DNA from: Verrucomicrobiota bacterium
Lineage (GTDB): Bacteria > Chlamydiota > Chlamydiia > Chlamydiales > Rhabdochlamydiaceae
Length of the DNA: 43,555 nt
NCBI GenBank assembly: GCA_018239985.1
Contig: JAFEGK010000013.1
Span: forward strand, 1 to 43,555
Direction of reading: 5' to 3'
Shown: in pieces, positions 1 through 6,900 of the stretch
How the letters are laid out: each line of letters starts with the position of its first letter
Numbering within the stretch: the first letter of the stretch is position 1
The notes under the pieces: generated by a model
Database searches by the model: none
Told to the model about the DNA's origin: nothing
The model's input: the letters and a program-made list of their open reading frames with translations, nothing else
Program-made: the position numbers and the translations under genes

Positions 1-21
1 TCCCAAGATACCCCGGCCACG

Positions 22-47
22 CCGATTTCTAAGAGCTTTACACTATA
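22..47. repeat. Short repeat shared with 3605-3630
   Basis: This 26-bp stretch, CCGATTTCT..GAGCTTTACACTATA, recurs at 3605-3630 with two differences. Both copies lie about 67-72 bp beyond the stop codon of a minus-strand small secreted-protein gene (stops at 114 and 3702). This suggests that gene and 3' flank were duplicated together. Confidence 0.6.
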
Positions 48-113
48 CGTTGCTAGAAGCAGAAAGGTACTTTTTCCTGGTGATGCCTCCGTGTCGATTC
101 CAAATTACCGTCA

Positions 114-365
114 CTATTTCCCACCACTCCTTGCCCTTAACTCTGCTTGGCCTTGGGGAGAAAGATAATAATCTTGTACTTTCTCTTCTGCTCGATCCTT
201 GCTTTCCTGAATCAGTTCAGGGGTGTCACCTTTGGCATCCTGCGACCACACGTTGGGGCTTTCCTCCATCCACTCGGGAAGGACCTCATTTTCGGCTTGA
301 GCAATCAACACGACAGCTACACCGCAAACCATTAGGATTCCGAGTGTTATTAACATTTTTTTCAT
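114..365 (-). CDS. Small secreted protein, conserved-leader family copy 1
   Basis: An 83-residue protein starting with the KK-type signal peptide shared by five genes here: a basic n-region, a hydrophobic core with CGVAVVLIAQA, and a likely signal peptidase I site after AQA. The mature part is about 58 residues, acidic at first, with no recognisable domain and little similarity to the other copies. An upstream in-frame ATG at 398 is rejected because it lies inside the predicted -10 box. At the lipobox-like position the residue before Cys is Val, which argues against a lipoprotein. The product should be exported to the periplasm or beyond. Function unknown. Confidence 0.7.
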   Translation of the reverse strand: MKKMLITLGILMVCGVAVVLIAQAENEVLPEWMEESPNVWSQDAKGDTPELIQESKDRAEEKVQDYYLSPQGQAELRARSGGK

Positions 366-396
366 AAACGAATACCATTTAAATGCTTCTATTTTC

Positions 397-424
397 ATTA
401 TAATAGCTAAACAAAATAATTCAA
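397..424 (-). promoter_or_regulatory. Promoter of secreted-protein copy 1
   Basis: On the minus strand, TTGAAT (419-424) is followed after 16 bp by TATAAT (397-402), matching the major sigma consensus. The layout recurs upstream of the other family genes. The start codon at 365 would lie about 25 nt into the transcript. Confidence 0.6.
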
Positions 425-514
425 ATTATATTTATACGATCACTATAACCCGCTTTTGGCAAAAACATGATCGTGATTATGTAACTATTTAGAATTCAGT
501 TAGATATATCTCAT

Positions 515-538
515 CTATGCAATTGAGAAATTGCATAG
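515..538. other. Perfect 10-bp hairpin after the Fic gene
   Basis: CTATGCAATT and AATTGCATAG form a perfect stem around GAGA, 18 bp past the stop of the minus-strand Fic gene. No T-run follows on either strand, so it is not a standard intrinsic terminator, although it could stabilise a 3' end. Confidence 0.5.
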
Positions 539-556
539 CCGCCCCCTAAAGCTTTA

Positions 557-1666
557 TTACATTGACTCCGCCTTAAGTGAGTAGCTTGTGCTGCGCCCCC
601 CTTCGCTATTTTTTTGGAGGATTCCCTTTTCGATTAAATCGAGGATGTCGCGGTGGGCAGTGTCTTGGGAGCACTTTGTCATTTTTGCCCATTTTGAGGA
701 GGTCAACTTTCCATCGAAATCGTCAAGTAGCCGAGCGATCATTTTTCTTTGCCGATCATTTATAGCAATTTTATCAATTCTTTCCCAAAAATGGGCTTTA
801 TACACCACCGCACTGAGTGTCGCATTTGCAGTTTCGATGGCTCTTTTAAGGCAATTAAAGAGCCATTCAAGCCACGGGGTAATATCTGGGCCATCTTTTT
901 GGGTCTTTTCCAAAATCCTATAGTAGTCTTTACGCTCTTTTTGGATTTGGGCCGATAAGCTATAAAAGCGCTGAGAGCTATTTTCTGAACGGGCAAGCAT
1001 GAGATCTCCGATCGCCCTTGCAATCCGACCATTGCCATCCTCAAAAGGGTGAATGGTGACAAACCATAGATGGGCGATCGCCGCTTTTAAAACCTGATCT
1101 AAAGAGTTCGATCCATTAAACCATTTCAAAAACAATTCCATTTCATGATCGACTTGTTGGGCGGGAGGGGCTTCGAAGTGAACGGTTTCTTTTCCCATAA
1201 AACCTGAAATGACATCGACAGGCCCCGCTCTCCAGGCGCCGACTTTTATTTTCGAATATCCACTTTTTCCTGTGGGAAAAAGGGAGGAGTGCCAATGAAA
1301 CAATCTTTGTTTAGTAAGGGGCTGGTCGAATTTCTGAGTTGCATCGAGAATCATCTCTACGACTCCATCGATATGCCGATCGGTTTTTGGTAAGGCGCCG
1401 ATGTCCATTCCGAGATGACGCGCCACTGAGGAGCGGACCTGTGATTGATCGAGAATTTCCCCTTCGATTTCACTTGATTTGAGAACATCTTGAGTAAGGG
1501 CATCTAGGATGGCTTCATCCCGTTTATAGAACCCAATCGATCCCATTCCTCCAATCAAAAGGCCCTGTAAATGGCGTAACTCGATGAGCAAATGGGCAAT
1601 TTTTTCCTTATCCCATAGGAAATTGGGCCAACCTGGCCGCTGATAGATATAAGTGATTTTTCCCAT
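557..1666 (-). CDS. Fic-family protein (DUF4172-like N-terminus, C-terminal winged helix)
   Basis: Residues 206-217 carry the full Fic motif HPFEDGNGRIAR, with the catalytic His and phosphate-binding Asn/Arg intact. Such enzymes usually transfer AMP to a hydroxyl side chain of a target protein. Residues 64-69 (SSEIEG) fit the (S/T)xxxE(G/N) inhibitory helix on the N-terminal side, so activity is probably self-restrained. The N-terminus (YIYQRPGWPNFLW) resembles DUF4172. About 60 C-terminal residues look like a winged-helix DNA-binding domain. It is divergent from the AAA ATPase gene at 1901. The TCTCCGCA array between them is a plausible self-binding operator. Length (369 aa) is normal for soluble Fic/HTH proteins. 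Confidence 0.9.
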   Translation of the reverse strand: MGKITYIYQRPGWPNFLWDKEKIAHLLIELRHLQGLLIGGMGSIGFYKRDEAILDALTQDVLKSSEIEGEILDQSQVRSSVARHLGMDIGALPKTDRHIDGVVEMILDATQKFDQPLTKQRLFHWHSSLFPTGKSGYSKIKVGAWRAGPVDVISGFMGKETVHFEAPPAQQVDHEMELFLKWFNGSNSLDQVLKAAIAHLWFVTIHPFEDGNGRIARAIGDLMLARSENSSQRFYSLSAQIQKERKDYYRILEKTQKDGPDITPWLEWLFNCLKRAIETANATLSAVVYKAHFWERIDKIAINDRQRKMIARLLDDFDGKLTSSKWAKMTKCSQDTAHRDILDLIEKGILQKNSEGGRSTSYSLKAESM

Positions 1667-1684
1667 AGTCCTATCCTATCACCT

Positions 1685-1749
1685 ATTCTCCGCAAAAAAC
1701 AAGCGAAATCTCCGCATTTTTGCGGAGATTAAGAGAGTTATTCTCCGCA
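1685..1749. promoter_or_regulatory. TCTCCGCA operator-like array
   Basis: TCTCCGCA occurs at 1687-1694, 1709-1716 and 1742-1749, and inverted at 1721-1728. The second and inverted copies form a perfect 10-bp-arm palindrome (1707-1716 and 1721-1730, loop TTTT). Direct copies are 22 and 33 bp apart, multiples of 11 bp, so they face one side of the helix. The array lies between divergent fic and ATPase genes, which suggests binding by a regulator, perhaps the Fic winged helix. Confidence 0.65.
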
Positions 1750-1900
1750 TTTATAGCTTAAGGGATTGAAGATGAAGGCAAAAGGCTACAACGCGAACCT
1801 TAACACATTGAATAAAAAGGCGTTAGGTAATTTTCTTTCAAAATTACATCGGTTTTGGCAATTTTACATGCAAAATGACAAAATAGTTGGAAATTTGCTC

Positions 1901-3055
1901 ATGAAATTCATACCCAGGCGGTTGAAGTTACCAAAAGATAGTTTTTTTCTCTTCGGACCACGGGGAACTGGGAAGTCCACCTGGATCACTCATTTAACGG
2001 ATTGCTTCCGCATCGACCTGCTAAATTCGGAACTTGAGCGGATTTATTCAGCTAAACCTGAGCGGTTGATTGAGGATGTCCGTCGCCTTGACGCCGGATC
2101 TTATTGCTGTATTGATGAAGTCCAGAGAGTGCCTGAGCTTCTCTCCAACGTCCACTTACTTATCGAAGAAGGTTGCGGCGTCTATTTTATTCTGACGGGA
2201 AGCAGCGCCCGAAAACTGCGCACCAAGGTCACTAATCTTTTAGGAGGACGAGCTCTTCTGCGCCATATGGGACCCTTTCTTGCCTCTGAATTGAAAGAAG
2301 AATTTTCCATTGAAAAGGCGCTGAAAATTGGACTCGTCCCACTCATTTGGGAAGCAAACGACCCTCTTGAGAAATTGAAAACCTATGTAGGAGTGTATTT
2401 GAAAGAAGAGGTGAAAGCAGAGGGATTGGTGCGCAATCTGGGAGATTTCGCTCAGTTCATGGAAGCCCTCAGCTTTTCGCAAGCGCAGCTGATCAATGTC
2501 AGCAATATCGCCAAGGAATCGCATATTCAGCGGACGACTGCAGAAAATTACCTCCAAATTTTAGAGGATCTGTTTTTATCCTTTACTCTTCCTGTGTTTA
2601 ATCGAAGAGCGCAACGGGAAGTGGTATCTCATCCAAAGTTTTACTATTTCGATGTGGGCATCTATCGCCATTTGCGCCCAAAAGGACCTCTAGATCAAGT
2701 ATCAGAACTCGAAGGCCATGCCTTGGAAGGGCTCGTGGCGCAACATTTAAGATCATGGACCCTTTCTCAGGTAGAGACTCATCAATTTGCTTTTTGGAGA
2801 ACTAGAACTAAATTAGAAGTCGATTTTATCATCTACGGGCCTAGGGGATTTTGGGCAATTGAAGTGAAACGCAACTCACATCTTACTCCTGAAGATGTAA
2901 AAGGAATAAAAGTATTTCAAAAGGAATATCCGGAAGCCCAATGTTGTATCGTCTATGGAGGCTCCCGCAAAGAAAAATATCATGATATTCTTTGCATTCC
3001 TGCAGAAGAATTCCTCAGATCAATCGATCCGGAGCACCCCCTTCAACTCGAATAA
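1901..3055 (+). CDS. AAA-family ATPase with DUF4143-type C-terminus
   Basis: From the chosen ATG at 1901 the protein has 384 residues. Its P-loop GPRGTGKST begins about 18 residues in, and Walker B (CCIDEVQRVPE) lies near residue 70. The C-terminal half shows the DUF4143 pattern, ending in a PD-(D/E)XK-like stretch (EVDFIIYGPRGFWAIEVKR). Such ATPases are abundant in intracellular and mobile-rich genomes; their substrates are unknown. The frame is open back to TTG 1766 and ATG 1772, adding 45 residues of poor family resemblance. I prefer 1901 because family members begin just before the P-loop. It shares its upstream region with the Fic gene. Confidence 0.85.
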   Translation: MKFIPRRLKLPKDSFFLFGPRGTGKSTWITHLTDCFRIDLLNSELERIYSAKPERLIEDVRRLDAGSYCCIDEVQRVPELLSNVHLLIEEGCGVYFILTGSSARKLRTKVTNLLGGRALLRHMGPFLASELKEEFSIEKALKIGLVPLIWEANDPLEKLKTYVGVYLKEEVKAEGLVRNLGDFAQFMEALSFSQAQLINVSNIAKESHIQRTTAENYLQILEDLFLSFTLPVFNRRAQREVVSHPKFYYFDVGIYRHLRPKGPLDQVSELEGHALEGLVAQHLRSWTLSQVETHQFAFWRTRTKLEVDFIIYGPRGFWAIEVKRNSHLTPEDVKGIKVFQKEYPEAQCCIVYGGSRKEKYHDILCIPAEEFLRSIDPEHPLQLE

Positions 3056-3124
3056 GGCCATTTGCCCCTTCCGGCTGATCCCTACTGCTTAATGTCCAGT
3101 TTTCTGAAGTCCCTATTGACCGGG

Positions 3125-3355
3125 TTATTGTCCTTCGGCCTCTTTATTCTGCCAATACTCCTGCAGTATCTGCTGCTGTACAGCTTGTTCCGCAGCCTGT
3201 TTTCTTGCCTCTACGTCTTCAGGCTTCCCCCCTCCTAATGCTTGCTGCAGTCCAGCACCTTCACCTACTGCTGTCCAGTCCCCATCTCCCTCAGCTTGCG
3301 CAATCAACACGACAGCTACACCGCAACCCATTAGGATTCCGAGCGTTATTAACAT
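3125..3355 (-). CDS. Small secreted protein, conserved-leader family copy 2 (leader frameshifted)
   Basis: A 76-residue ORF beginning MLITLG, with the family core CGVAVVLIAQAE. The mature part ends with an EYWQNKEAEGQ tail like copies 4 and 5. The usual KK n-region is out of frame: the ATG at 3365 is followed by eight A residues where copy 1 has seven, so reading from it stops after about 25 codons. Translation could begin at the internal ATG at 3355, giving a signal peptide without positive charge, or slippage on the A-run could restore the normal leader. It may be a dying or phase-variable copy. Confidence 0.6.
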   Translation of the reverse strand: MLITLGILMGCGVAVVLIAQAEGDGDWTAVGEGAGLQQALGGGKPEDVEARKQAAEQAVQQQILQEYWQNKEAEGQ

Positions 3356-3394
3356 TTTTTTTCATAAATCCACCTTGTTTATCCATATATATTC

Positions 3395-3422
3395 ATTATA
3401 ATAATGAAACAAAATAATTAAA
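3395..3422 (-). promoter_or_regulatory. Promoter of secreted-protein copy 2
   Basis: TATAAT (minus strand, 3395-3400) preceded 16 bp upstream by TTTAAT (3417-3422), in the same arrangement as copies 1 and 5. Confidence 0.5.
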
Positions 3423-3701
3423 AATATTTTTTATCAATAAAACGGAAATAAGACCTGAGCCCATCATAGAGGAGATAGAATTGTTGATGGGAGGCGAATC
3501 TCAAACGGGGGACTTTTAGCCCGGAATATGCTCCCCCTTAATTGCGGGGCCATATTACATAGTCTTTGGAACCACTGCTACTCATCCCCCCGCTCTCTGT
3601 CACACCGATTTCTGGGAGCTTTACACTATAGATTCCTGAAACCGACAGCTTCTTTTTCAATGGCTCCTGCCTGCCGTTTTAGTGTCCAGCACCGGAAGGG
3701 T
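3423..3701. other. Non-coding stretch between secreted-protein copies 2 and 3
   Basis: About 280 bp with no convincing gene. It contains the 3605-3630 repeat and, near its right end, TGTCCAG and CCGGGTT-type sequence resembling the 3' flank of copy 2 (around 3093-3127). It looks like old duplicated 3' flank. I see no tRNA or strong terminator. Confidence 0.5.
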
Positions 3702-4082
3702 CTATTTCCCGGGTTGTTGCTGCTGCCTTTGCTGTGCCTCTTCGAGTAACTGCTTATGTGCAGCGTCTTGCGCAGCCTGTTTTCTTGCCTCGACATCTCC
3801 AAGTTCATCCTCATTCACTCCCGTGGACACTCTGCCATGAACGCCTAGATCAAAGGGGTCATATCCTAGCTTTTCTTTTTCCTTTTCATGCTCTTGGCGC
3901 CCCTGCTCTTCATGCTGTCGTACAGACTCCTTTAGAGCCTCCATTTCTTGAGGCGTGACTTCATCTGGGTTTTTGCCATGAACGCCTAAATCAAAGGGAT
4001 CTCCCCCTTCGGCTTGAGCAATCAACACGACAGCTACACCGCAACCCATTAGGATTCCTAGTGTTATTAATAACTTCTTCAT
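3702..4082 (-). CDS. Small secreted protein, conserved-leader family copy 3
   Basis: A 126-residue protein, the longest of the family, starting MKKLLITLGILMGCGVAVVL with a cleavage site after AQA. The mature part is charged and Gln/Glu-rich, probably helical, and contains DPFDLGVHG twice (just after cleavage and near residue 75). The end, rich in Gln, resembles copy 2 (DVEARKQAA). LMGC looks like a lipobox, but it is not conserved between copies and hydrophobic residues continue beyond it, so signal peptidase I cleavage is more likely. Function unknown. Confidence 0.7.
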   Translation of the reverse strand: MKKLLITLGILMGCGVAVVLIAQAEGGDPFDLGVHGKNPDEVTPQEMEALKESVRQHEEQGRQEHEKEKEKLGYDPFDLGVHGRVSTGVNEDELGDVEARKQAAQDAAHKQLLEEAQQRQQQQPGK

Positions 4083-4111
4083 AAGGACTCCCCACTTACT
4101 ATTTTAACTTC

Positions 4112-4117
4112 ATTATA
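4112..4117 (-). promoter_or_regulatory. -10 box of secreted-protein copy 3
   Basis: TATAAT on the minus strand, about 30 bp before the ATG at 4082. The -35 is less clear than in copies 1 and 5 (TTGATT lies 19 bp upstream). An identical box precedes copy 4. Confidence 0.45.
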
Positions 4118-4326
4118 ACGATAATTAAACAATATAAATCAAATTATATTTGTTATATGGGAAATATCGAAAGGGGCACATTTTACCTAGGAAAACACCC
4201 CCTGAAAGGCAAGGAAAAGATCATCCGGTTTAAGATCTTCTCTTAGGTTAGTTTATGGCGAATAGGTTCATTTTCAACGGTATTAGGATCGGACTGCACC
4301 AGTTTCAGTAGGATCTGTTGGGCGAG

Positions 4327-4572
4327 TTATTGTCCTTCGGCCTGTTTTTTCTGCCAATACTCCTCCAATAGCTGCTGCTTTACATCTTCTTCTGCTTGAG
4401 CTTTTCTTTCCTCTTCAGAGGGGCCCGAACCAAAAGTTGCCCCTCCACCTATATTAGTAACGTCACCCATGTCAAATACATTACCTCCTGCCTCCGCCCC
4501 CGCTTGAGCAATCAACACGACAGCTACACCGCAACACATTAGGATTCCGAGCGTTATTAATAACTTCTTCAT
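4327..4572 (-). CDS. Small secreted protein, conserved-leader family copy 4
   Basis: An 81-residue protein from the ATG at 4572: the family signal peptide (here LMCCGV), then a Gly-rich segment with VFDMGDVTN, then a charged tail ending EEYWQKKQAEGQ. It is very close to copy 5 and encoded by the tandem 490-bp duplication. Most differences between copies 4 and 5 fall in the Gly-rich segment. Cys-Cys in the leader again argues against a required lipobox. Function unknown. Confidence 0.7.
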   Translation of the reverse strand: MKKLLITLGILMCCGVAVVLIAQAGAEAGGNVFDMGDVTNIGGGATFGSGPSEEERKAQAEEDVKQQLLEEYWQKKQAEGQ

Positions 4573-4601
4573 AAAGACCAATTGTTTACTATTTCAACTT
4601 C

Positions 4602-4607
4602 ATTATA
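4602..4607 (-). promoter_or_regulatory. -10 box of secreted-protein copy 4
   Basis: TATAAT on the minus strand, exactly 490 bp from the copy-3 box, about 30 bp before the ATG at 4572. Confidence 0.45.
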
Positions 4608-4816
4608 ACGATAATTAAACAATATAAATCAAATTATATTTGTTATATGGGAAATATCGAAAGGGGCACATTTTACCTAGGAAAACACCCCCTGAAAGGC
4701 AAGGAAAAGATCATCCGGTTTAAGATCTTCTCTTAGGTTAGTTTATGGCGAATAGGTTCATTTTCAACGGTATTAGGATCGGACTGCATCAGTTTCAGTA
4801 GGATCTGTTGGGCGAG

Positions 4817-5062
4817 TTATTGTCCTTCGGCCTGTTTTTTCTGCCAATACTCCTCCAATAGCTGCTGCTTTACATCTTCTTCTGCTTGAGCTTTTCTTTC
4901 CTCTGCAGAGGGGCCCGAACCAAAAGTTTCCCCTGCACCTCCTTTAGTAAGGTCACCCACGTCAAATTCATTACCTCCTGCCTCCGCCCCCGCTTGCGCA
5001 ATCAAGACGACGCCAACACCACAACCCATTAGGATTCCGAGCGTTATTAATAATTTTTTCAT
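4817..5062 (-). CDS. Small secreted protein, conserved-leader family copy 5
   Basis: An 81-residue near-duplicate of copy 4 with the leader CGVGVVLIAQA, a Gly-rich segment (EFDVGDLTK) and the tail EEYWQKKQAEGQ. The start at 5062 is fixed by an ideal AGGAGG Shine-Dalgarno about 7 nt upstream, which rules out the in-frame ATG at 5083. It is the first gene of the minus-strand cluster 3702-5062. Each gene has its own TATAAT, so they need not be co-transcribed. Confidence 0.75.
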   Translation of the reverse strand: MKKLLITLGILMGCGVGVVLIAQAGAEAGGNEFDVGDLTKGGAGETFGSGPSAEERKAQAEEDVKQQLLEEYWQKKQAEGQ

Positions 5063-5095
5063 AAAAAAACCTCCTAATAACACGCTTATATCTTT

Positions 5096-5123
5096 ATTAT
5101 AACAATGAAAATATATAATTCAA
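5096..5123 (-). promoter_or_regulatory. Promoter of secreted-protein copy 5
   Basis: TTGAAT (5118-5123), 16 bp, TATAAT (5096-5101) on the minus strand, about 35 bp before the start codon. Confidence 0.6.
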
Positions 5124-5210
5124 AATATATTTATTAATTTGTCGGAAAGGTGACATTTCTACTTGTGGCCTACATAGGTTATTAATTAATAAACAAGTTT
5201 ATATTTGAAA

Positions 5211-5239
5211 TTGTCTTAATAAATCAAATCATATATAAT
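5211..5239 (+). promoter_or_regulatory. Promoter of the MORN-repeat gene
   Basis: TTGTCT (5211-5216), 17 bp, TATAAT (5234-5239), then a leader of about 30 nt with an AAGGAG ribosome site before the ATG at 5278. Confidence 0.6.
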
Positions 5240-5277
5240 TAACAATATATAATTACTTTTATTCAAGGAGAATAATA

Positions 5278-5817
5278 ATGTACACATCACCTATAGGAAG
5301 TACCCAAAATTTTAGCGCCCCCATCAACACATACGAAGCAGAGGTTCCCGAAGAGATTCAAAAAACTCCAGAAAAGAAACGAACTTTAGAGAGCACTAAA
5401 ACAACGTTTGAAAGCAAAGTCGCATCCTCTCCTTTGCCAAACAAACAAAACGATTCTGTTAAACCTCTTAAAAAGAGAGCAACTCTTGAAAATCCATTGA
5501 ATGAAGCAAACGAGGCATCTGCTACTCCACAAGTTCAGCATATACAATCAGGAAATCCCTCTGCGCAAGTTCCATCGAAGCCCAAAGCCGTTCGCGTAAC
5601 AACAAGCGAACGAAAATTAGAAGATGGAACTATCCTGAAAGGGAAATTTAGGGGTGACAACTTCATTTCAGGAACTCGCACAGATAAAAATGGAACTATT
5701 CATCGGGGCTACTTTAAGAATAACAAACTGAATGGAACAGGGACAAAAGAGTACCCAGGTGGAAAACAAGAGATTGGCGAATACAAAGACGGAATTCTTG
5801 TTGGGATAATATTCTAA
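5278..5817 (+). CDS. MORN-repeat protein with disordered N-terminus
   Basis: A 179-residue protein. Residues 1-110 are hydrophilic, Pro/Ser/Lys-rich and low in hydrophobics, like a disordered or secretion-signal region. Residues about 113-175 carry MORN-like motifs (LEDGTILKGKF, NGTIHRGYFKNNKLNGTG, GEYKDGILVG). In eukaryotes such repeats bind membranes and phosphoinositides. There is no Sec signal peptide, so export through a type III system is possible but only inferred. The start is supported by AAGGAG. A, T and N codons are richer than in the neighbouring housekeeping genes, consistent with recent acquisition. Confidence 0.8.
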   Translation: MYTSPIGSTQNFSAPINTYEAEVPEEIQKTPEKKRTLESTKTTFESKVASSPLPNKQNDSVKPLKKRATLENPLNEANEASATPQVQHIQSGNPSAQVPSKPKAVRVTTSERKLEDGTILKGKFRGDNFISGTRTDKNGTIHRGYFKNNKLNGTGTKEYPGGKQEIGEYKDGILVGIIF

Positions 5818-5827
5818 TCGCTTTTCT

Positions 5828-5861
5828 GCGATGATGAGCCTCGAACTCGGCTCATCATCGC
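5828..5861. terminator. Hairpin between convergent genes
   Basis: GCGATGATGAGCC and GGCTCATCATCGC form a perfect 13-bp stem with an 8-nt loop, 11 bp past the MORN gene and overlapping the last codons of the minus-strand gene ending at 5855. No clear T-tract follows in either direction, so terminator activity is uncertain. Confidence 0.45.
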
Positions 5862-6724
5862 AACTGAGGACCCGTCAAAAATAAACTCTTGATCGCTTCT
5901 TTTTGATCATCGTCGGCAAGTGTTGCCACGGCATATAAGGGGCGCGACTGTAATTTATCGTTTCTCATCATATAATTTTGCGACCAAAACCTGATTCCAT
6001 AAGGAGATGTTTCATGCTCGGATAAAAATTGATGCATACTTCTCAACGTAGAGCCCGCACCGCTTTTTACTTCGATCGGAACAACTGTCCCATTATTATC
6101 ATATAAATAATCCACTTCAGCTGTTGCTCCAGCAGTATCTCTTTTCCAGAAATAGAGTTGATTTTTCCATTTTGGGGTCGAATAACAGAGTAGCTCTTGC
6201 CCCACAAATGCCTCGACAATGGTTCCTCGATTAATGAGATCCTTATCGGAATTTAAAAACCAGGCATTCAAATCTAGCTCTAAAATAGCCATAGCAAGAC
6301 CAACATCGAGAAAAATCATTTTAAACCATTCCAAATTCACTTCCGATCCAAGGGGAACACCATGCCCAGCAGAATGAGTAATTCGAAGCACCACATTCGC
6401 ATGGCACAGAAGATCTAAACAGGGGGCCAATTCTCTTTTTTTATATCCACCATGGATTGAAGAATATTTAAATTGCTCACCAATAAAATGGGGAATTTGA
6501 GTATAGAGCGGCTCCAGATATTTAAGTTGATGTTTTCTAGCATATTTTGGAAAATCCGCACGATATGTTTCAATGAGTTGCCTTTGAACATCGCGTGTTG
6601 TCACAGGATTTTTCGTGGAAGCCCATTCTGCCACGGCTTCAGGCATCCCACCAATCACTAAATAATGGGATAAAAGTTCTGTGATTTGATCATGAATAAC
6701 TCCAGAAACCGCTTTTTCTTCCAA
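5855..6724 (-). pseudogene. Truncated AAA ATPase, DUF4143 part only
   Basis: The 289-residue ORF opens just before the LVIGGMPEAV motif, which in full-length family members lies about 180-200 residues in. P-loop and Walker B are therefore missing. The remainder is intact: the GGYKKRELAP-type winged-helix part, FLDVGLAMAIL, and a nuclease-like end (AEVDYLYDNNGTVVPIEVKSG). I found no ATPase half in the 180 bp upstream, which is AT-rich and only yields a meaningless ORF (6658-6858). Most likely a 5'-deleted remnant. It could still be expressed as a free nuclease-like domain, but no good ribosome site precedes the ATG at 6724. Confidence 0.75.
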
Positions 6725-6900
6725 AATTGACTAAACCAAATTTTCAAATCCATGTTCAAAATATAAACCATTTTCCGATTTCCATGCTCACAAAATAAAC
6801 CAAATCTCATAACAAACTGATAATCAACAGGTTGTAGCAATCCACGCGGAGGAGTCAAAACTCAATGAAAAAAAGTTATACGGCGCGCGCTGAAACTGGC

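Larger units (their letters stand above)
4096..4572. repeat. Tandem repeat unit A (copy-4 gene plus flank)
   Basis: This segment is repeated with an exact 490-bp offset at 4586-5062. The unit holds a whole secreted-protein gene and the intergenic DNA carrying the next gene's promoter. Most differences cluster in the codons just after the signal peptide. Confidence 0.85.
4586..5062. repeat. Tandem repeat unit B (copy-5 gene plus flank)
   Basis: Second unit of the 490-bp duplication with 4096-4572. It carries copy 5 and the promoter region of copy 4. Confidence 0.85.

Noticed and set aside
50-367. 105-codon plus-strand frame at the left end
   Set aside because: Antisense to small secreted-protein copy 1, which has a signal peptide, promoter and paralogues.
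1707-1730. Hairpin as a terminator
   Set aside because: It lies between two divergent gene starts and its half-sites recur as direct repeats, so an operator fits better.
3988-4082. Lipoprotein signal (LMGC) in the small secreted proteins
   Set aside because: The residue before Cys is Val or Cys in copies 1 and 4, hydrophobic residues continue past the Cys, and all copies keep a better signal peptidase I site after AQA.
6658-6858. Possible N-terminal piece of the truncated DUF4143 ATPase
   Set aside because: It contains no P-loop or Walker B and partly overlaps the next frame; the encoded peptide does not resemble the missing ATPase half.
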